DNA of 64,000 nucleotides from Deinococcales bacterium. Lineage in GTDB: Bacteria; Deinococcota; Deinococci; Deinococcales; JAAFIG01. Below, piece by piece: positions 33,972-43,299 of this stretch. Within the stretch, counting starts at the first letter, position 1. Every line of letters starts with the position of its first letter. The DNA lies in assembly GCA_013298595.1 (NCBI GenBank), contig JAAFIG010000010.1:62001-126000 (forward strand), given 5' to 3'. A model generated the notes under the pieces. It worked only from the letters and a program-made list of their open reading frames with translations, had not been told where the DNA came from and did no database searches. Both the position numbers and the translations under genes were made by a program.

Positions 33972-34829
33972 GTGATGCACCCTTTACTGCGTTTTTTGAT
34001 TGCCCCACCACTCGAGGAAAATCTCGAGCGTTTAACAGCTGCGGTGAGTGAAAAAACCGTGTTAATAACAGGTGCATCTTTTGGTATTGGCGAGGCAACA
34101 GCACAATTACTTGCCAGTGCAGGTGCAACAGTTTTACTACTGGCACGCACCACAGAAAAACTCGAGAGCCTTGTGCACACCATTAGTAGCAGCGGCGGTA
34201 CAGCCTTTGCTTACTCCGTGGATTTAAGCAAACTCGAGGATATTAAAAGCATCATGGCACAAATTCAACTCGAGCATCCACAAATTGATATTGTTATTTG
34301 TAATGCTGGAAAATCTACTCGTCGTAAAATCACGGATTCTTTTCTTCGTAACGACCTCGAGCGTTTAATCGCACTGAATTTCTCGAGTCCAAGCTCAATG
34401 CTACTGTGTTTATTGCCACGAATGCTCGAGCAAGGCGGTGGGCAAATTATTAATGTTTCCACTGTTTCGGCAAAGTTACCCGGTGTGCCAATGTGGGCAG
34501 CCTATCAAAGCAGCAAAACAGGTTTTGATCTTTGGCTTCGTGCTGTTGCTAACGAATTACGACCACAAAAAATTCTAGTCTCGAGTATTTATATGCCTTT
34601 GGTCCGAACCCGTATGAGTTCTGCTCATCAATTTGCTAATGCACCTGCTTTAACACCACTCGAAGCTGCACAGACCATAGCGTATGCCATTGTAAAACGC
34701 GTCCCTCGAGTTGCACCGTGGTGGTTGCGCTGGGCAGAATTGGGTGCTGTGATTCTCGAGTACCCTGTGCAACTTTTATTAACTTGGTTATTTCGGTATA
34801 GCGTCTCGAGAGCAGAAAAAAATACATAA
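33972..34829 (+). CDS. Short-chain dehydrogenase of the fatty-acyl type
   Basis: The 285 residues contain TGASFGIG, the NNAG-like CNAGKS, a catalytic Ser in NVSTVSA and YQSSK as the catalytic Tyr-Lys pair. A C-terminal hydrophobic helix (VQLLLTWLFRYS) suggests membrane contact. The start is GTG 33972 or ATG 33975; TACCCT 8 nt upstream favours the former. The acyl-CoA synthetase follows after 11 nt on the same strand, so a shared lipid pathway is likely. The gene is unusually dense in CTCGAG (about 11 copies). Confidence 0.78.
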   Translation: MMHPLLRFLIAPPLEENLERLTAAVSEKTVLITGASFGIGEATAQLLASAGATVLLLARTTEKLESLVHTISSSGGTAFAYSVDLSKLEDIKSIMAQIQLEHPQIDIVICNAGKSTRRKITDSFLRNDLERLIALNFSSPSSMLLCLLPRMLEQGGGQIINVSTVSAKLPGVPMWAAYQSSKTGFDLWLRAVANELRPQKILVSSIYMPLVRTRMSSAHQFANAPALTPLEAAQTIAYAIVKRVPRVAPWWLRWAELGAVILEYPVQLLLTWLFRYSVSRAEKNT

Positions 34830-34840
34830 GGCGAATTGTC

Positions 34841-36301
34841 ATGATACTGAACGATTTACGATTTGCTTACCGCGCATTAAAACGCACAGGTGTTCTTGGT
34901 TCATCGCCACTACAACAACTGATTAGTTTGCTGCGTTGCTATATTGCTTATGGCGTATCACTTTACACAATTTTAGCATGGGCAGCTCAACGTTATCCAA
35001 CAAACACGGCTGTGCAAACCGAAAAAGAAAGTATCAATTTTTCCAGATTATTACTGAGGACTGAAGAACTGGCAAAATCGTTAGATGCCAGTGGTTTGCA
35101 ACCAAAACAAACTGTAGCATTACTGATGCAAAACAATTTGCATTTTATCGAAAATATTCTTGGCTGTGCTCGAGTTGGTGCCAATATTCTTTTACTGAAC
35201 ACAAAATTCTCGAGTGCAGAAATACAAGATGTATTCCAAAATCAAGCAATTCATTTGATTATTTGCGATACCGAATTACAACATTTACTGCCAATGAACA
35301 CAAAAATTCCTCTGCGACTTAGCCACACTCGAGATGGTAACCCTCAAAAAAAATTATCAAAGCGCAAAGCAGGAAGCATTTCAATACTCACATCAGGTAG
35401 TACAGGACGTGCTAAAGCAATTCGCCGTAAACCCAAACCAAAAGCCGTCCTGCAAACGCTAACATTTTTACTCGAGCAATTTTCGTTGCAATCCGAACAA
35501 AAAATCTTACTCACACTACCAATGTTTCATGGTCACGGCTTAGCAACACTGCTGTTAAGTTTAGTCACAGGTTCGACTTTGCATATTTTTAACCAAGGCA
35601 ACACAAAAAACTTTCTCGAGCGCATCGAAAAGTACAACATTAATGTGCTGGTATTAGTACCAACAATTTTGTATCGTATCCTCGAGCAAACCCTAACACC
35701 AACAAGTATCACCACGATTATCAGTGGTTCAGCACCACTCAGTCCAGAACTGGTAGTCCACACCACCAAGCGATTTGGTCATGTGCTGTTTAACATTTAT
35801 GGCTCGAGTGAAGCAGGTATTATTGCCGTTGCCACCCCCACAGATTTAGCGCAAAACCCGAGCACCGTTGGCAAACCATTACCTCATACAAAAATACAAC
35901 TCCTCGAGGATCAAGAAATCCAAATTCACAGCGACTTTGCCAATGCAATCATCAACACAGGCGACCTTGGTTACCTCGAGCATCACCGCTTATTTTTACT
36001 TGGCAGAAAAGATGATCTGATTATTTGTGGAGGCGAAAATATATACCCAGAGCAACTCGAGCAAAAAATTCTACAACTCGAGCAAATTGCAGAATGCGCG
36101 GTCAAAGGCATACCCGATGACGAGTACGGACAAGCTATTCACTTATTTGTCGTACTAAAAAACAATGCCACACTCGAAGCACTCGAAGCTGATTTACAAC
36201 GCATTTTACCTCGAGCTTCACGCCCAAAACGTATATCTGTATTGCTCGAATTGCCCAAAAATGCTATCGGCAAATTACAACGACATCGGCTGGATAGTTA
36301 G
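34841..36301 (+). CDS. Acyl-CoA synthetase / AMP-dependent ligase
   Basis: AMP-forming ligases activate fatty or other carboxylic acids as CoA thioesters. The 486 residues include the P-loop TSGSTGRAKAI, the Y-x-SSE motif YGSSEAG, the hinge TGDLGYLEHHRLFLLGRKDD, GGENIYP and the C-terminal catalytic Lys region NAIGKLQR. The N-terminal 50 residues are extra to the core fold. It lies 11 nt downstream of the SDR. Confidence 0.85.
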   Translation: MILNDLRFAYRALKRTGVLGSSPLQQLISLLRCYIAYGVSLYTILAWAAQRYPTNTAVQTEKESINFSRLLLRTEELAKSLDASGLQPKQTVALLMQNNLHFIENILGCARVGANILLLNTKFSSAEIQDVFQNQAIHLIICDTELQHLLPMNTKIPLRLSHTRDGNPQKKLSKRKAGSISILTSGSTGRAKAIRRKPKPKAVLQTLTFLLEQFSLQSEQKILLTLPMFHGHGLATLLLSLVTGSTLHIFNQGNTKNFLERIEKYNINVLVLVPTILYRILEQTLTPTSITTIISGSAPLSPELVVHTTKRFGHVLFNIYGSSEAGIIAVATPTDLAQNPSTVGKPLPHTKIQLLEDQEIQIHSDFANAIINTGDLGYLEHHRLFLLGRKDDLIICGGENIYPEQLEQKILQLEQIAECAVKGIPDDEYGQAIHLFVVLKNNATLEALEADLQRILPRASRPKRISVLLELPKNAIGKLQRHRLDS

Positions 36302-36313
36302 ATACCACCACGT

Positions 36314-36333
36314 GCGACACTCAAACGTGTCGC
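36314..36333. terminator. Weak hairpin after the acyl-CoA synthetase
   Basis: GCGACAC-TCAAAC-GTGTCGC, a 7-bp stem 12 nt after the stop; no T-run follows, so termination is uncertain. Confidence 0.4.
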
Positions 36334-36366
36334 TCCAAATAATAAACATGCCATTTCTCGAGTAAA

Positions 36367-36392
36367 AACCCGAGCGCCAAAGCGCTCGGGTT
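36367..36392. terminator. Bidirectional terminator between acyl-CoA synthetase and sdhB
   Basis: AACCCGAGCG-CCAAAG-CGCTCGGGTT is a perfect 10-bp GC-rich stem 11 nt from the sdhB stop, so it most likely ends the sdhCDAB transcript. Confidence 0.75.
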
Positions 36393-36403
36393 ACACGCAA
36401 AAT

Positions 36404-37105
36404 TTAGGTGTTGCTGTATAAAATAGCGCGTTTGACTTGTCCAATCACATCAGTAATCGGAATATCTCGAGGGCAGGCTTCGGTGCAGTTATAGGCGGTG
36501 CGGCAACGCCAAACGCCTGTGTTTTGGTTGAGCATGGCAAGCCGAGCTGCGCCACCTTTGTCTCGAGAGTCAAAAATAAAACGGTGGGCTTGCACAATCG
36601 CGGCAGGTCCGAGGTAACTGCCATTAACCCAGAAAATTGGACAAGATGTTGTGCAGCAAGCACAAAGAATACACTTGGTGCTGGCATCGTAGATTTCGCG
36701 GTCTTCGGGGCTTTGCAAGTGCTCTCTGGCGGGCATGGCATCGTCATTAATAAAAAATGGCATGACGGCTTCGTAACTTTCAAAGAACGGAGTCATGTCC
36801 ACAATTAAGTCTTTTTCGACACTTAAACCTCGGATTGGTTCGACCGTCACGGTATTACCGCCCAAATCCATCATCAGCACTTTGCAAGCTAACCGATTCT
36901 TCCCGTTAATCAGCATCGCATCCGAACCGCAAATACCATGAGCACAAGAACGCCGAAACGATAAACTGCCATCTATTTCCCATTTGATTTTATGCAATAC
37001 ATCCAGCACTCGGTCTTTGGCATCTACCTCGAGTGTGTACTCCGCCCAGTACGGTTTTTTATCCTTCTCAGGATTAAATCGGTGAATTTTGAATACAGCT
37101 TGCAT
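36404..37105 (-). CDS. sdhB: Succinate dehydrogenase iron-sulfur subunit
   Basis: SdhB passes electrons from the flavin to quinone through three iron-sulfur centres. The 233 residues contain the plant-type ligands RRSCAHGICGSDAM and the C-terminal CILCACCTTSCP and CRTAYNCTEACP clusters. AAGGAG precedes the ATG. It is the last gene of a C-D-A-B operon and is separated from sdhA by 80 bp that hold an inverted repeat. Confidence 0.95.
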   Translation of the reverse strand: MQAVFKIHRFNPEKDKKPYWAEYTLEVDAKDRVLDVLHKIKWEIDGSLSFRRSCAHGICGSDAMLINGKNRLACKVLMMDLGGNTVTVEPIRGLSVEKDLIVDMTPFFESYEAVMPFFINDDAMPAREHLQSPEDREIYDASTKCILCACCTTSCPIFWVNGSYLGPAAIVQAHRFIFDSRDKGGAARLAMLNQNTGVWRCRTAYNCTEACPRDIPITDVIGQVKRAILYSNT

Positions 37106-37116
37106 AGTAACTCCTT

Positions 37117-37172
37117 CAGAAAGAGGAGAGCGAAAGGAGGAAAGTTAAACTATTTTATCTTTTCTCTTTCTG
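37117..37172. other. Imperfect inverted repeat between sdhA and sdhB
   Basis: CAGAAAGAGGAGAG (37117-37130) can pair imperfectly with CTTTTCTCTTTCTG (37159-37172). Purine-rich and pyrimidine-rich arms flank an AT loop. It could be an intercistronic processing or attenuation hairpin, or an ancient terminator remnant. Confidence 0.35.
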
Positions 37173-37185
37173 CTTTCCTCTGCTT

Positions 37186-38940
37186 TCAATACGTTCTTGG
37201 TTTTGGTTCGTATTTGCCAAGCACAACGTCTTTCCATTTGATTTCGGTTTTACCCGGCTCGAGTTGGTAGCACATGGTGTGTTTGAGGAATTCGGTGTCG
37301 TTGCGTTCGTTGAAATCTTCTCGAGCGTGTGCACCTCTGGATTCACGGCGGTTCAGAGCGCTGTGTACAAGCGCTTCGGCATTGTCGAGTAAAAAGCCAA
37401 GTTCAATCGCTTCGAGTAATTCGGTGTTGAATTTTTCACTGCGATCAGAAATTCCAATGTTTTGGTAACGAGCAATTAAGCCTCGGAGAATTTCGACTTG
37501 GGTGGACAGGGTTTCTTCGGTACGGAAAACACTGGCGTTGTCCTGCATGGATTGCTGCATTTCCAAACGAATTTTTGCCACGCTTTCTTTACCACTGGCA
37601 TTGCGAATTCGGCTAACCAAATCGGTGGCTCGAGCATCCGTATTTTCGGCAATCGGCTCGAGTGTAGCCGTATTAGCGTATTTGGCAGCCGCTACTCCTG
37701 CACGTCGCCCAAAGACAATCAGGTCGCCAAGGCTGTTGGTACCAAGTCGATTTGCACCATGCAAGGAAACACAGGCAACTTCGCCAGCGGCGTATAAACC
37801 ACGCACTTTTTGCTCGTTGGTTGTACCCCAAATCACTTCGCCATTGAGCGTAGTTGGGATACCACCCATGGTGTAATGAGCGGTTGGTTGAATTGGCACA
37901 GGTTCTTTGGTTGGTTCAACCCGCAAATACGTGCGACTAAAATCCATGATGTCGGGCAAGCGTTCCTCGAGGATTTTAGGGTCTATATGCGTCACATCTA
38001 AATGAATGTAATCTTTGTTTGGTCCGCAACCCCGACCTTCTCGGATTTCAAAGTACATGCTTCTCGAGACAATATCGCGTGGCGCAAGGTCTTTGATAGT
38101 TGGCGCGTAGCGTTCCATAAAACGTTCACCGCTGGCATTGCGTAAAATACCACCTTCACCACGGACACCTTCGGTTAACAGCACACCGAGTTTGTACAAA
38201 CCCGTGGGGTGAAACTGATAGAACTCCATATCCTCGAGTGGAATGCCTCGACGATACGCAATGCTGGTTAGGTCGCCCGTTAAAGCATGGGCATTGGAGG
38301 TTACTTTGAACATCCGTCCGTTGCCACCTGATGCCAGTACCACGCTTTTGGCATGGAAAGTATGGATTTCGCCTGTGGCAAGCTCGTAAGCCACCACGCC
38401 CTTACAGGTTTTACCATCTATATCGTCATCGAGAATTAAATCCAGCACCACATATTCGTTGTAAAACGTGACACCATGCTTAATGCTTTGCTGGTACAGC
38501 GTTTGTAAAATCATATGCCCAGTGCGGTCGGCAGCATAACAAGCTCTGTGCACAGGGGCTTTCCCAAATTCTCTGGTATGCCCACCAAAGCGGCGCTGAG
38601 CAATTTTACCATTGGGCAAACGACTAAATGGTAAACCCATATGCTCGAGTTCAAGCACTGCTTCGATCACGTCTTTGGCAAAAATTTCGGCAGCATCTTG
38701 GTCGGTTAAGTAATCACCACCTTTGATGGTGTCAAACATATGCCATTCCCAATGATCTTCGTCTACATTACCAAGGGCGGCTCCAACACCACCTTGGGCT
38801 GCGCCTGTGTGCGAACGGGTCGGGTAGAGTTTAGAAATCACTGCCACTGTACCTTGGGCATTTTGTTTAGCATACAAAGCAGCCATTAAACCGCTGCCAC
38901 CTGCGCCAACCACAATCACATCGTATTTATGAACTTGCAT
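37186..38940 (-). CDS. sdhA: Succinate dehydrogenase flavoprotein subunit
   Basis: SdhA oxidises succinate to fumarate and carries covalent FAD. The 584 residues contain the FAD loop VVGAGGSGLMAA, the FAD-linking His in RSHTGAAQGGVG, the active-site HPTGL block and HRACYAADRTGH. AAGGAG precedes the ATG. Order and spacing with sdhC, sdhD and sdhB indicate a single operon. Confidence 0.95.
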   Translation of the reverse strand: MQVHKYDVIVVGAGGSGLMAALYAKQNAQGTVAVISKLYPTRSHTGAAQGGVGAALGNVDEDHWEWHMFDTIKGGDYLTDQDAAEIFAKDVIEAVLELEHMGLPFSRLPNGKIAQRRFGGHTREFGKAPVHRACYAADRTGHMILQTLYQQSIKHGVTFYNEYVVLDLILDDDIDGKTCKGVVAYELATGEIHTFHAKSVVLASGGNGRMFKVTSNAHALTGDLTSIAYRRGIPLEDMEFYQFHPTGLYKLGVLLTEGVRGEGGILRNASGERFMERYAPTIKDLAPRDIVSRSMYFEIREGRGCGPNKDYIHLDVTHIDPKILEERLPDIMDFSRTYLRVEPTKEPVPIQPTAHYTMGGIPTTLNGEVIWGTTNEQKVRGLYAAGEVACVSLHGANRLGTNSLGDLIVFGRRAGVAAAKYANTATLEPIAENTDARATDLVSRIRNASGKESVAKIRLEMQQSMQDNASVFRTEETLSTQVEILRGLIARYQNIGISDRSEKFNTELLEAIELGFLLDNAEALVHSALNRRESRGAHAREDFNERNDTEFLKHTMCYQLEPGKTEIKWKDVVLGKYEPKPRTY

Positions 38941-38973
38941 ACATCTCCTTGTTCGTTGCTGATACGAGTTGCT

Positions 38974-39384
38974 TTATCCCACACCTGGTACGGGAATTTT
39001 GACAATCAGTGCGAGTAATCCAAAAACCAAAGCAGCCCCGATTAGGGTATATGCAATACTTTTCATCCAGAATCTGGCAACAGGGTTTTTAGCGGTGGCG
39101 TCGTCTATCACATAACGTAAACCATTACCACCATGCATCATGCCTAAGCCAAGCAAGGCAAATAAGTACAGTTTATTCCACCAATCGGCATAACTCGAGG
39201 CGACAGCTTCGTAATCCCAGCCTGCTTCATCAGTTGCGATATGGTTCTTAAATAAATGAAAGAGTGTTAGTAAAACCAAAGCTGTACCAGATAAGCGCAT
39301 AAAAACCCACCAGACAAGTTCTGGGTTGCTTTTAGCTTGGGCTTTGGCATCACGGAAAGAACGGGCTTTAATTGCCATTTTCAT
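38974..39384 (-). CDS. sdhD: Succinate dehydrogenase membrane anchor subunit SdhD
   Basis: The 136 residues include three membrane helices and a conserved His in helix 2 region (LFALLGLGMMHGGNG) that would ligate haem b or lie near the quinone. ATG 39384 overlaps the sdhC stop (ATGA), which decides the start over an in-frame TTG at 39393. Confidence 0.85.
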   Translation of the reverse strand: MKMAIKARSFRDAKAQAKSNPELVWWVFMRLSGTALVLLTLFHLFKNHIATDEAGWDYEAVASSYADWWNKLYLFALLGLGMMHGGNGLRYVIDDATAKNPVARFWMKSIAYTLIGAALVFGLLALIVKIPVPGVG

Positions 39385-39764
39385 CGCCCCCAAATTGTTT
39401 TATAGGTAAAAATGTCTGGAAATAAGCGCGGCAAATTAGCATACAACGTTAAAAGCATAAATAAGGCTGCCATCACCAAAGCTGCGTACCAAAGTTGGCG
39501 TTGGTATTTGACACCCCAACTTGTAAAATCCATTGCCACAATACGTAAACCATTAAACGCATGGTAAGCAACTGCTCCCGCTACACCAATTAAACCTAAA
39601 CGAAACGGCATTAGTTCGTAGAGTTTATGAACGGCTCCGTACACTTCTTCACCAAGCATAGTTGAGCCTATTGAAACAGTGTGTAGAATCAGGTACAGCA
39701 AAATGGCGACACCAGATAAGCGATGCAGAAAAAATGCCCATTGTCCTTCTCGACCTTTGTACAT
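39381..39764 (-). CDS. sdhC: Succinate dehydrogenase cytochrome b556 subunit SdhC
   Basis: The 127 residues form three membrane helices with the family motif WAFFLHRLSGVAILLYLILHT and a second conserved His in AVAYHAFNGLR. AAGGAGG precedes the ATG. First gene of the operon. Confidence 0.88.
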   Translation of the reverse strand: MYKGREGQWAFFLHRLSGVAILLYLILHTVSIGSTMLGEEVYGAVHKLYELMPFRLGLIGVAGAVAYHAFNGLRIVAMDFTSWGVKYQRQLWYAALVMAALFMLLTLYANLPRLFPDIFTYKTIWGR

Positions 39765-39913
39765 ATTCCCTCCTTGTGGGAAAATTGTTTAACTAGGTTA
39801 AATATATCAGATTTGTATTCTTTGAAACAGTGACCCACGCCAAGTATACGCAATTTGTCAATAACAAACCCAGACTCAGCCCAAAGCTCGAGTCGAAAAA
39901 GGAATACTGTGTC

Positions 39914-40915
39914 CTACTGCGTTATGACTTGTATGGCATGCTCGAGCATTTCATCAGTAATTTGAAAATGCGTCACTAAACGCACCAAATCCTCGGTCAT
40001 CATTCCTGCTCGCACACCTTGCGCTGCCCATTGCTCGAGACGAGCTGGTGCATCTGATAAACGAATGTAAACCATATTGGTTTGGACTCGCTCGAGATCA
40101 ATTTCAAATCCTTTAGTGGCTAGGTAGTGCCCAAGGTGCTTAGCTTGGGCATGGGTTTTCTCGAGTAAACTTTGATGATTGGTTAAAGCGTACATGCCAG
40201 CTGCTGCTAACATACCCGCTTGGCGCATACCTCCACCCAACATTTTGCGGTAACGATGACATTCTTTAATAAAGGCTTTGGAACCTGCGATCAGACTACC
40301 AACAGGCGCACCCAAACCCTTAGATAAGCAAACCGCTGCACTATCAAAATGCTGCATCATGACTCGAGGTTCAATATGTAAAGCAGTCAAAGCATTCCAC
40401 ACCCGAGCACCATCTAAATGCAGCGGAATACCTTCTTCAAGCGAAATAGCCCGAATTGCAGCAATTACATCCAGTGGCACCACCGTACCCCCAGCCCGAT
40501 TATGCGTATTCTCGAGGGCAATTAACCCACTGGGGCTTTGATGCACACTGCGCCGAATGGCTTTACGCACCTCGAGTGGGTCAGGCACACCCTTAGGGGC
40601 TGGTACAAAACGCGGCACTACCCCCGCAAAAGCTGCCATCATACCCAATTCGTACTCGTAAATATGCGCTCCTTCGGTACAAATCACTTCTTGTCCACGT
40701 TGTGTATGAGCAGCAATGGCAATTTGATTGGCTTGCACTCCGCTGGTGGTAAACAAAGCAGCTTCAAAACCCAGCAAATCTGCTACAAGTTCTTGCAAGG
40801 CATTGACGGTTGGGTCTTCGCCGTAGACATCATCACCAACCGCTGCCTCAAGCATCACCTGACGCATTTGCAAAGTGGGCACTGTCACTGTATCGCTTCG
40901 TAAGTCAACAATCAT
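39914..40915 (-). CDS. ltaE: Low-specificity L-threonine aldolase
   Basis: A PLP enzyme that cleaves threonine and allo-threonine to glycine and acetaldehyde. The 333 residues start [10 protein letters not shown] and contain [20 protein letters not shown] and the PLP-binding Lys in [17 protein letters not shown] (40921-40926, minus strand) lies 5 nt before the ATG. Stand-alone gene, divergent from the next one. Confidence 0.92.
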   Translation of the reverse strand: MIVDLRSDTVTVPTLQMRQVMLEAAVGDDVYGEDPTVNALQELVADLLGFEAALFTTSGVQANQIAIAAHTQRGQEVICTEGAHIYEYELGMMAAFAGVVPRFVPAPKGVPDPLEVRKAIRRSVHQSPSGLIALENTHNRAGGTVVPLDVIAAIRAISLEEGIPLHLDGARVWNALTALHIEPRVMMQHFDSAAVCLSKGLGAPVGSLIAGSKAFIKECHRYRKMLGGGMRQAGMLAAAGMYALTNHQSLLEKTHAQAKHLGHYLATKGFEIDLERVQTNMVYIRLSDAPARLEQWAAQGVRAGMMTEDLVRLVTHFQITDEMLEHAIQVITQ

Positions 40916-40972
40916 AAATTACTCTACCGTACTCGAGCCAACAGCGTCAGCAAGATGTATTATCAACCTAAG

Positions 40973-41338
40973 ATGGCGCGAATTTGGAAAGAACAATTAC
41001 CAAAAACCAAACTCCGACCACGCTGGAAATACCATGTACAGGTCTGCAGTTTTACTTTTGAATTCTGGGATTTAGCACAAGTACAAGCCACCCTCGAGTT
41101 TTACCAACAAAAAACCCATCCCAGCTCGAGATGGGCTAAACCCAAATCCTTACAAAACGAGCGTTACTCTGCCAGCAGACGCGCCGAAACACTGCGTTGG
41201 GTTCGCGCCGAAGGATATGTGGTACAACGTTGGTGGGAACGCTTACCGATGCGTTTACAACAGAACAATAAACGCTTAAAAGTAATTAAAGCCTTACAAC
41301 AAGCGCTAACAGAATTTACAAAAACCGAGTTTTCCTAA
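40973..41338 (+). CDS. Hypothetical basic protein
   Basis: About 121 residues, rich in Lys, Arg, Trp and Gln (RWVRAEGYVVQRWWERLPMRLQQNNKRLK). No membrane helix or known family. A TATTAT box at 40958-40963 favours ATG 40973; ATG 40955 is also possible. Codon use and CTCGAG content match the surroundings. The basic, aromatic character suggests nucleic acid or membrane-surface binding. Confidence 0.5.
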   Translation: MARIWKEQLPKTKLRPRWKYHVQVCSFTFEFWDLAQVQATLEFYQQKTHPSSRWAKPKSLQNERYSASRRAETLRWVRAEGYVVQRWWERLPMRLQQNNKRLKVIKALQQALTEFTKTEFS

Positions 41339-41393
41339 TCTTTGTGCGTTCACACCAAATACAATGCACACATTTTCATGTAGACTAACCCTC

Positions 41394-42089
41394 GTGGAGT
41401 ACACAAGTCTTGTTTGGCACTTAAAAAGCACCAGTCTATTCGAGGATTGGGAGCTTGATGATTTAGTAAAATTATCGCGTACCACACCATATCGTCGGTT
41501 TGCGGCGGGTGAGATTATCTACCACATGGACGACCCAGCCGATGCTATCTATTTCCTGCGTAATGGCTTAGTCAAAGTTTCTAAATTATTCCCAAATGGC
41601 AAAGAAGCCATTTTAGGTGTCGTTGGACAATACGGCGCATTTGGCGAATTGTTACTAACACCCGAAGAGCAACGCCCACACCAAGCCGAAGCCATCGAAG
41701 ATACTGTACTCATTACGCTTCCTCGAGAAGAACTCGAGAATTTACTACGTGAACGCCCACCACTCGCCTTGAAATTTATTCAACTCATGGCACAACGCCT
41801 CTTTGAAACCCAATCTTGGCAAGCCGAAGTCAGTGCTTTTAGCGCCCCAGCTCGCTTAGCCAGTTTGTTATACCGTTTTGCTCTCGAGTTTGGAAAACAA
41901 GGCACAGACGGAGTACGCATCCACTTAAAACTCACCCAAGAAGACTTATCACGTATGATTGGTGCAACTCGAGAAACCGTATCACACAGCTTAAACCGCT
42001 TAAAACGCGAAGGCGCAATTGCCCGCACTCGAGCACCATTCATTGTGAATTCCGAGAAACTCGAGGCATTCATCGCTGCTGACGAGTGA
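41394..42089 (+). CDS. Crp/Fnr-family transcriptional regulator
   Basis: The 231 residues have a cyclic-nucleotide-binding fold (FAAGEIIYHMDDPADAIYFLRNGLVKV, then GAFGELLL) and a C-terminal winged helix (LTQEDLSRMIGATRETVSHSLNRLKREGAI). The Fnr cysteines are lacking. The cyclic nucleotide cannot be predicted. GTG 41394 is chosen since TAGACT (41381-41386) precedes it by 7 nt; the frame is open from 41364. A 93-residue gene follows after 3 nt. Confidence 0.88.
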   Translation: MEYTSLVWHLKSTSLFEDWELDDLVKLSRTTPYRRFAAGEIIYHMDDPADAIYFLRNGLVKVSKLFPNGKEAILGVVGQYGAFGELLLTPEEQRPHQAEAIEDTVLITLPREELENLLRERPPLALKFIQLMAQRLFETQSWQAEVSAFSAPARLASLLYRFALEFGKQGTDGVRIHLKLTQEDLSRMIGATRETVSHSLNRLKREGAIARTRAPFIVNSEKLEAFIAADE

Positions 42090-42092
42090 ACC

Positions 42093-42374
42093 ATGTATAT
42101 CTTGTACTTAGAAGTGACCCTGCCAGGAGTGGCAGACCCCGCTGCTATGGACGCATTACGCCACCTCGGAAGAATCTTTGATACTGTCGAAGGTGTTATC
42201 AGCACACGCTTACTCCGCAACACCGAAGACCAACGCGTCATACTGCTTGAGGTTGCCAGCAAAGGCAATTTACTCGAGACAGTCCGCAAAGCAGATTTAA
42301 CACTGGATAATGTGAAAACTCGAGTGTGGGCATTTGAAGTGCTGAGCGAACCAAGCAGCAAACCAAGTGCCTAG
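42093..42374 (+). CDS. Small ferredoxin-like fold protein, co-transcribed with the Crp/Fnr regulator
   Basis: The 93 residues show a beta-alpha-beta pattern (MYILYLEVTLPGV, DALRHLGRIFDTVEGVISTRLLRN, QRVILLEV) similar to dimeric alpha-beta barrels such as ABM proteins, but no catalytic residue is evident. It starts 3 nt after the regulator stop. Unknown function. Confidence 0.5.
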   Translation: MYILYLEVTLPGVADPAAMDALRHLGRIFDTVEGVISTRLLRNTEDQRVILLEVASKGNLLETVRKADLTLDNVKTRVWAFEVLSEPSSKPSA

Positions 42375-42425
42375 AAAACTTGTGCTCGAGAGATGGATGA
42401 GGAATAAATCTTGATACTTTATGAT

Positions 42426-43256
42426 TCACCTCGCCTTAAAAACTTTGTTAATTGCTTGGCGCACATCCACAGGGGTTAAACCTGCTCCTAAAAACTTGCT
42501 TTCATTTTCCAACCACACCTCGAGTAATAATCGTGCGTTGTTCTGATTGCCTCGAGTACCATCAAGTGTGCCGCTGTTGCCAACGTATCCGATGATGTCG
42601 CCGCGTTTGACTATGCTGGCATAAGTGAGGTTCTCGGCAATTTTGGAGAGATGCCCGTATCGTGTCACCATACCGTTGCTGTGGAGTAAATGGACTTGCC
42701 TGCCGCGTAGTACGTTCAGGTCGTCTAAACTTGCGCCATCCTTGACTTTCTCGAGTAGTTTGAGGAATTCGGCTGTGGTTAATTCTTTGAAGTTGCTGAC
42801 CAGTAATTTGATTTTGCCATCTGCTACGGCTTGTACAGGCATCCCATAAGTAACACGCACACCAGCGTCTACACCCGTAAAAACCATACCTTGCGATACG
42901 CCTCGGCGGTATGGTCGGGGGGCATTGGGTAGGTTATCCACATTTTGTGGCACGGTTGCACTAAGAATGGGGAAGATTAACTTGGCATTTTCAAAAGCAG
43001 CGGCTTTTTCAAAAACAGCAAGTTTGGCTCGGCTTTGGGTTAATTGTGCAGTAGCACTTTGCCATTGAATGGTTGCAAATACCGAGTAAAGTAATAATCC
43101 AAGTAAAACATACCAACCAGGTCGAACTCGAGACCAAGGTACTGTACGCAAAAAACGTTGGGTTTCTTGCCAAGCTCGAGTCAGGTAACGCTGTGCACTT
43201 GGAATGCTTTTACTGAACCAAGCACGAATTTGTTGCATCGGCTCTGATGGATTCAC
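42426..43256 (-). CDS. Membrane-anchored M23-type protein with degenerate active site
   Basis: The 276 residues have one membrane helix near 50-68, a short coiled segment, then a LytM/M23 beta fold (VTYGMPVQAVADGKI, TRYGHLSKIAE, VKRGDIIGYVGNSG). The zinc ligands are mostly lost: FTGVD replaces HxxxD and RLLLEV replaces HxHxE. It is probably a non-catalytic regulator, like EnvC. GTG 43256 is leaderless: TAAAGT (43263-43268, minus strand) lies 6 nt before it. Confidence 0.72.
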   Translation of the reverse strand: MNPSEPMQQIRAWFSKSIPSAQRYLTRAWQETQRFLRTVPWSRVRPGWYVLLGLLLYSVFATIQWQSATAQLTQSRAKLAVFEKAAAFENAKLIFPILSATVPQNVDNLPNAPRPYRRGVSQGMVFTGVDAGVRVTYGMPVQAVADGKIKLLVSNFKELTTAEFLKLLEKVKDGASLDDLNVLRGRQVHLLHSNGMVTRYGHLSKIAENLTYASIVKRGDIIGYVGNSGTLDGTRGNQNNARLLLEVWLENESKFLGAGLTPVDVRQAINKVFKAR

Positions 43257-43299
43257 CCTTTCACTTTACAGCCAATAACTGAATGCTTGCTTAGATTTT

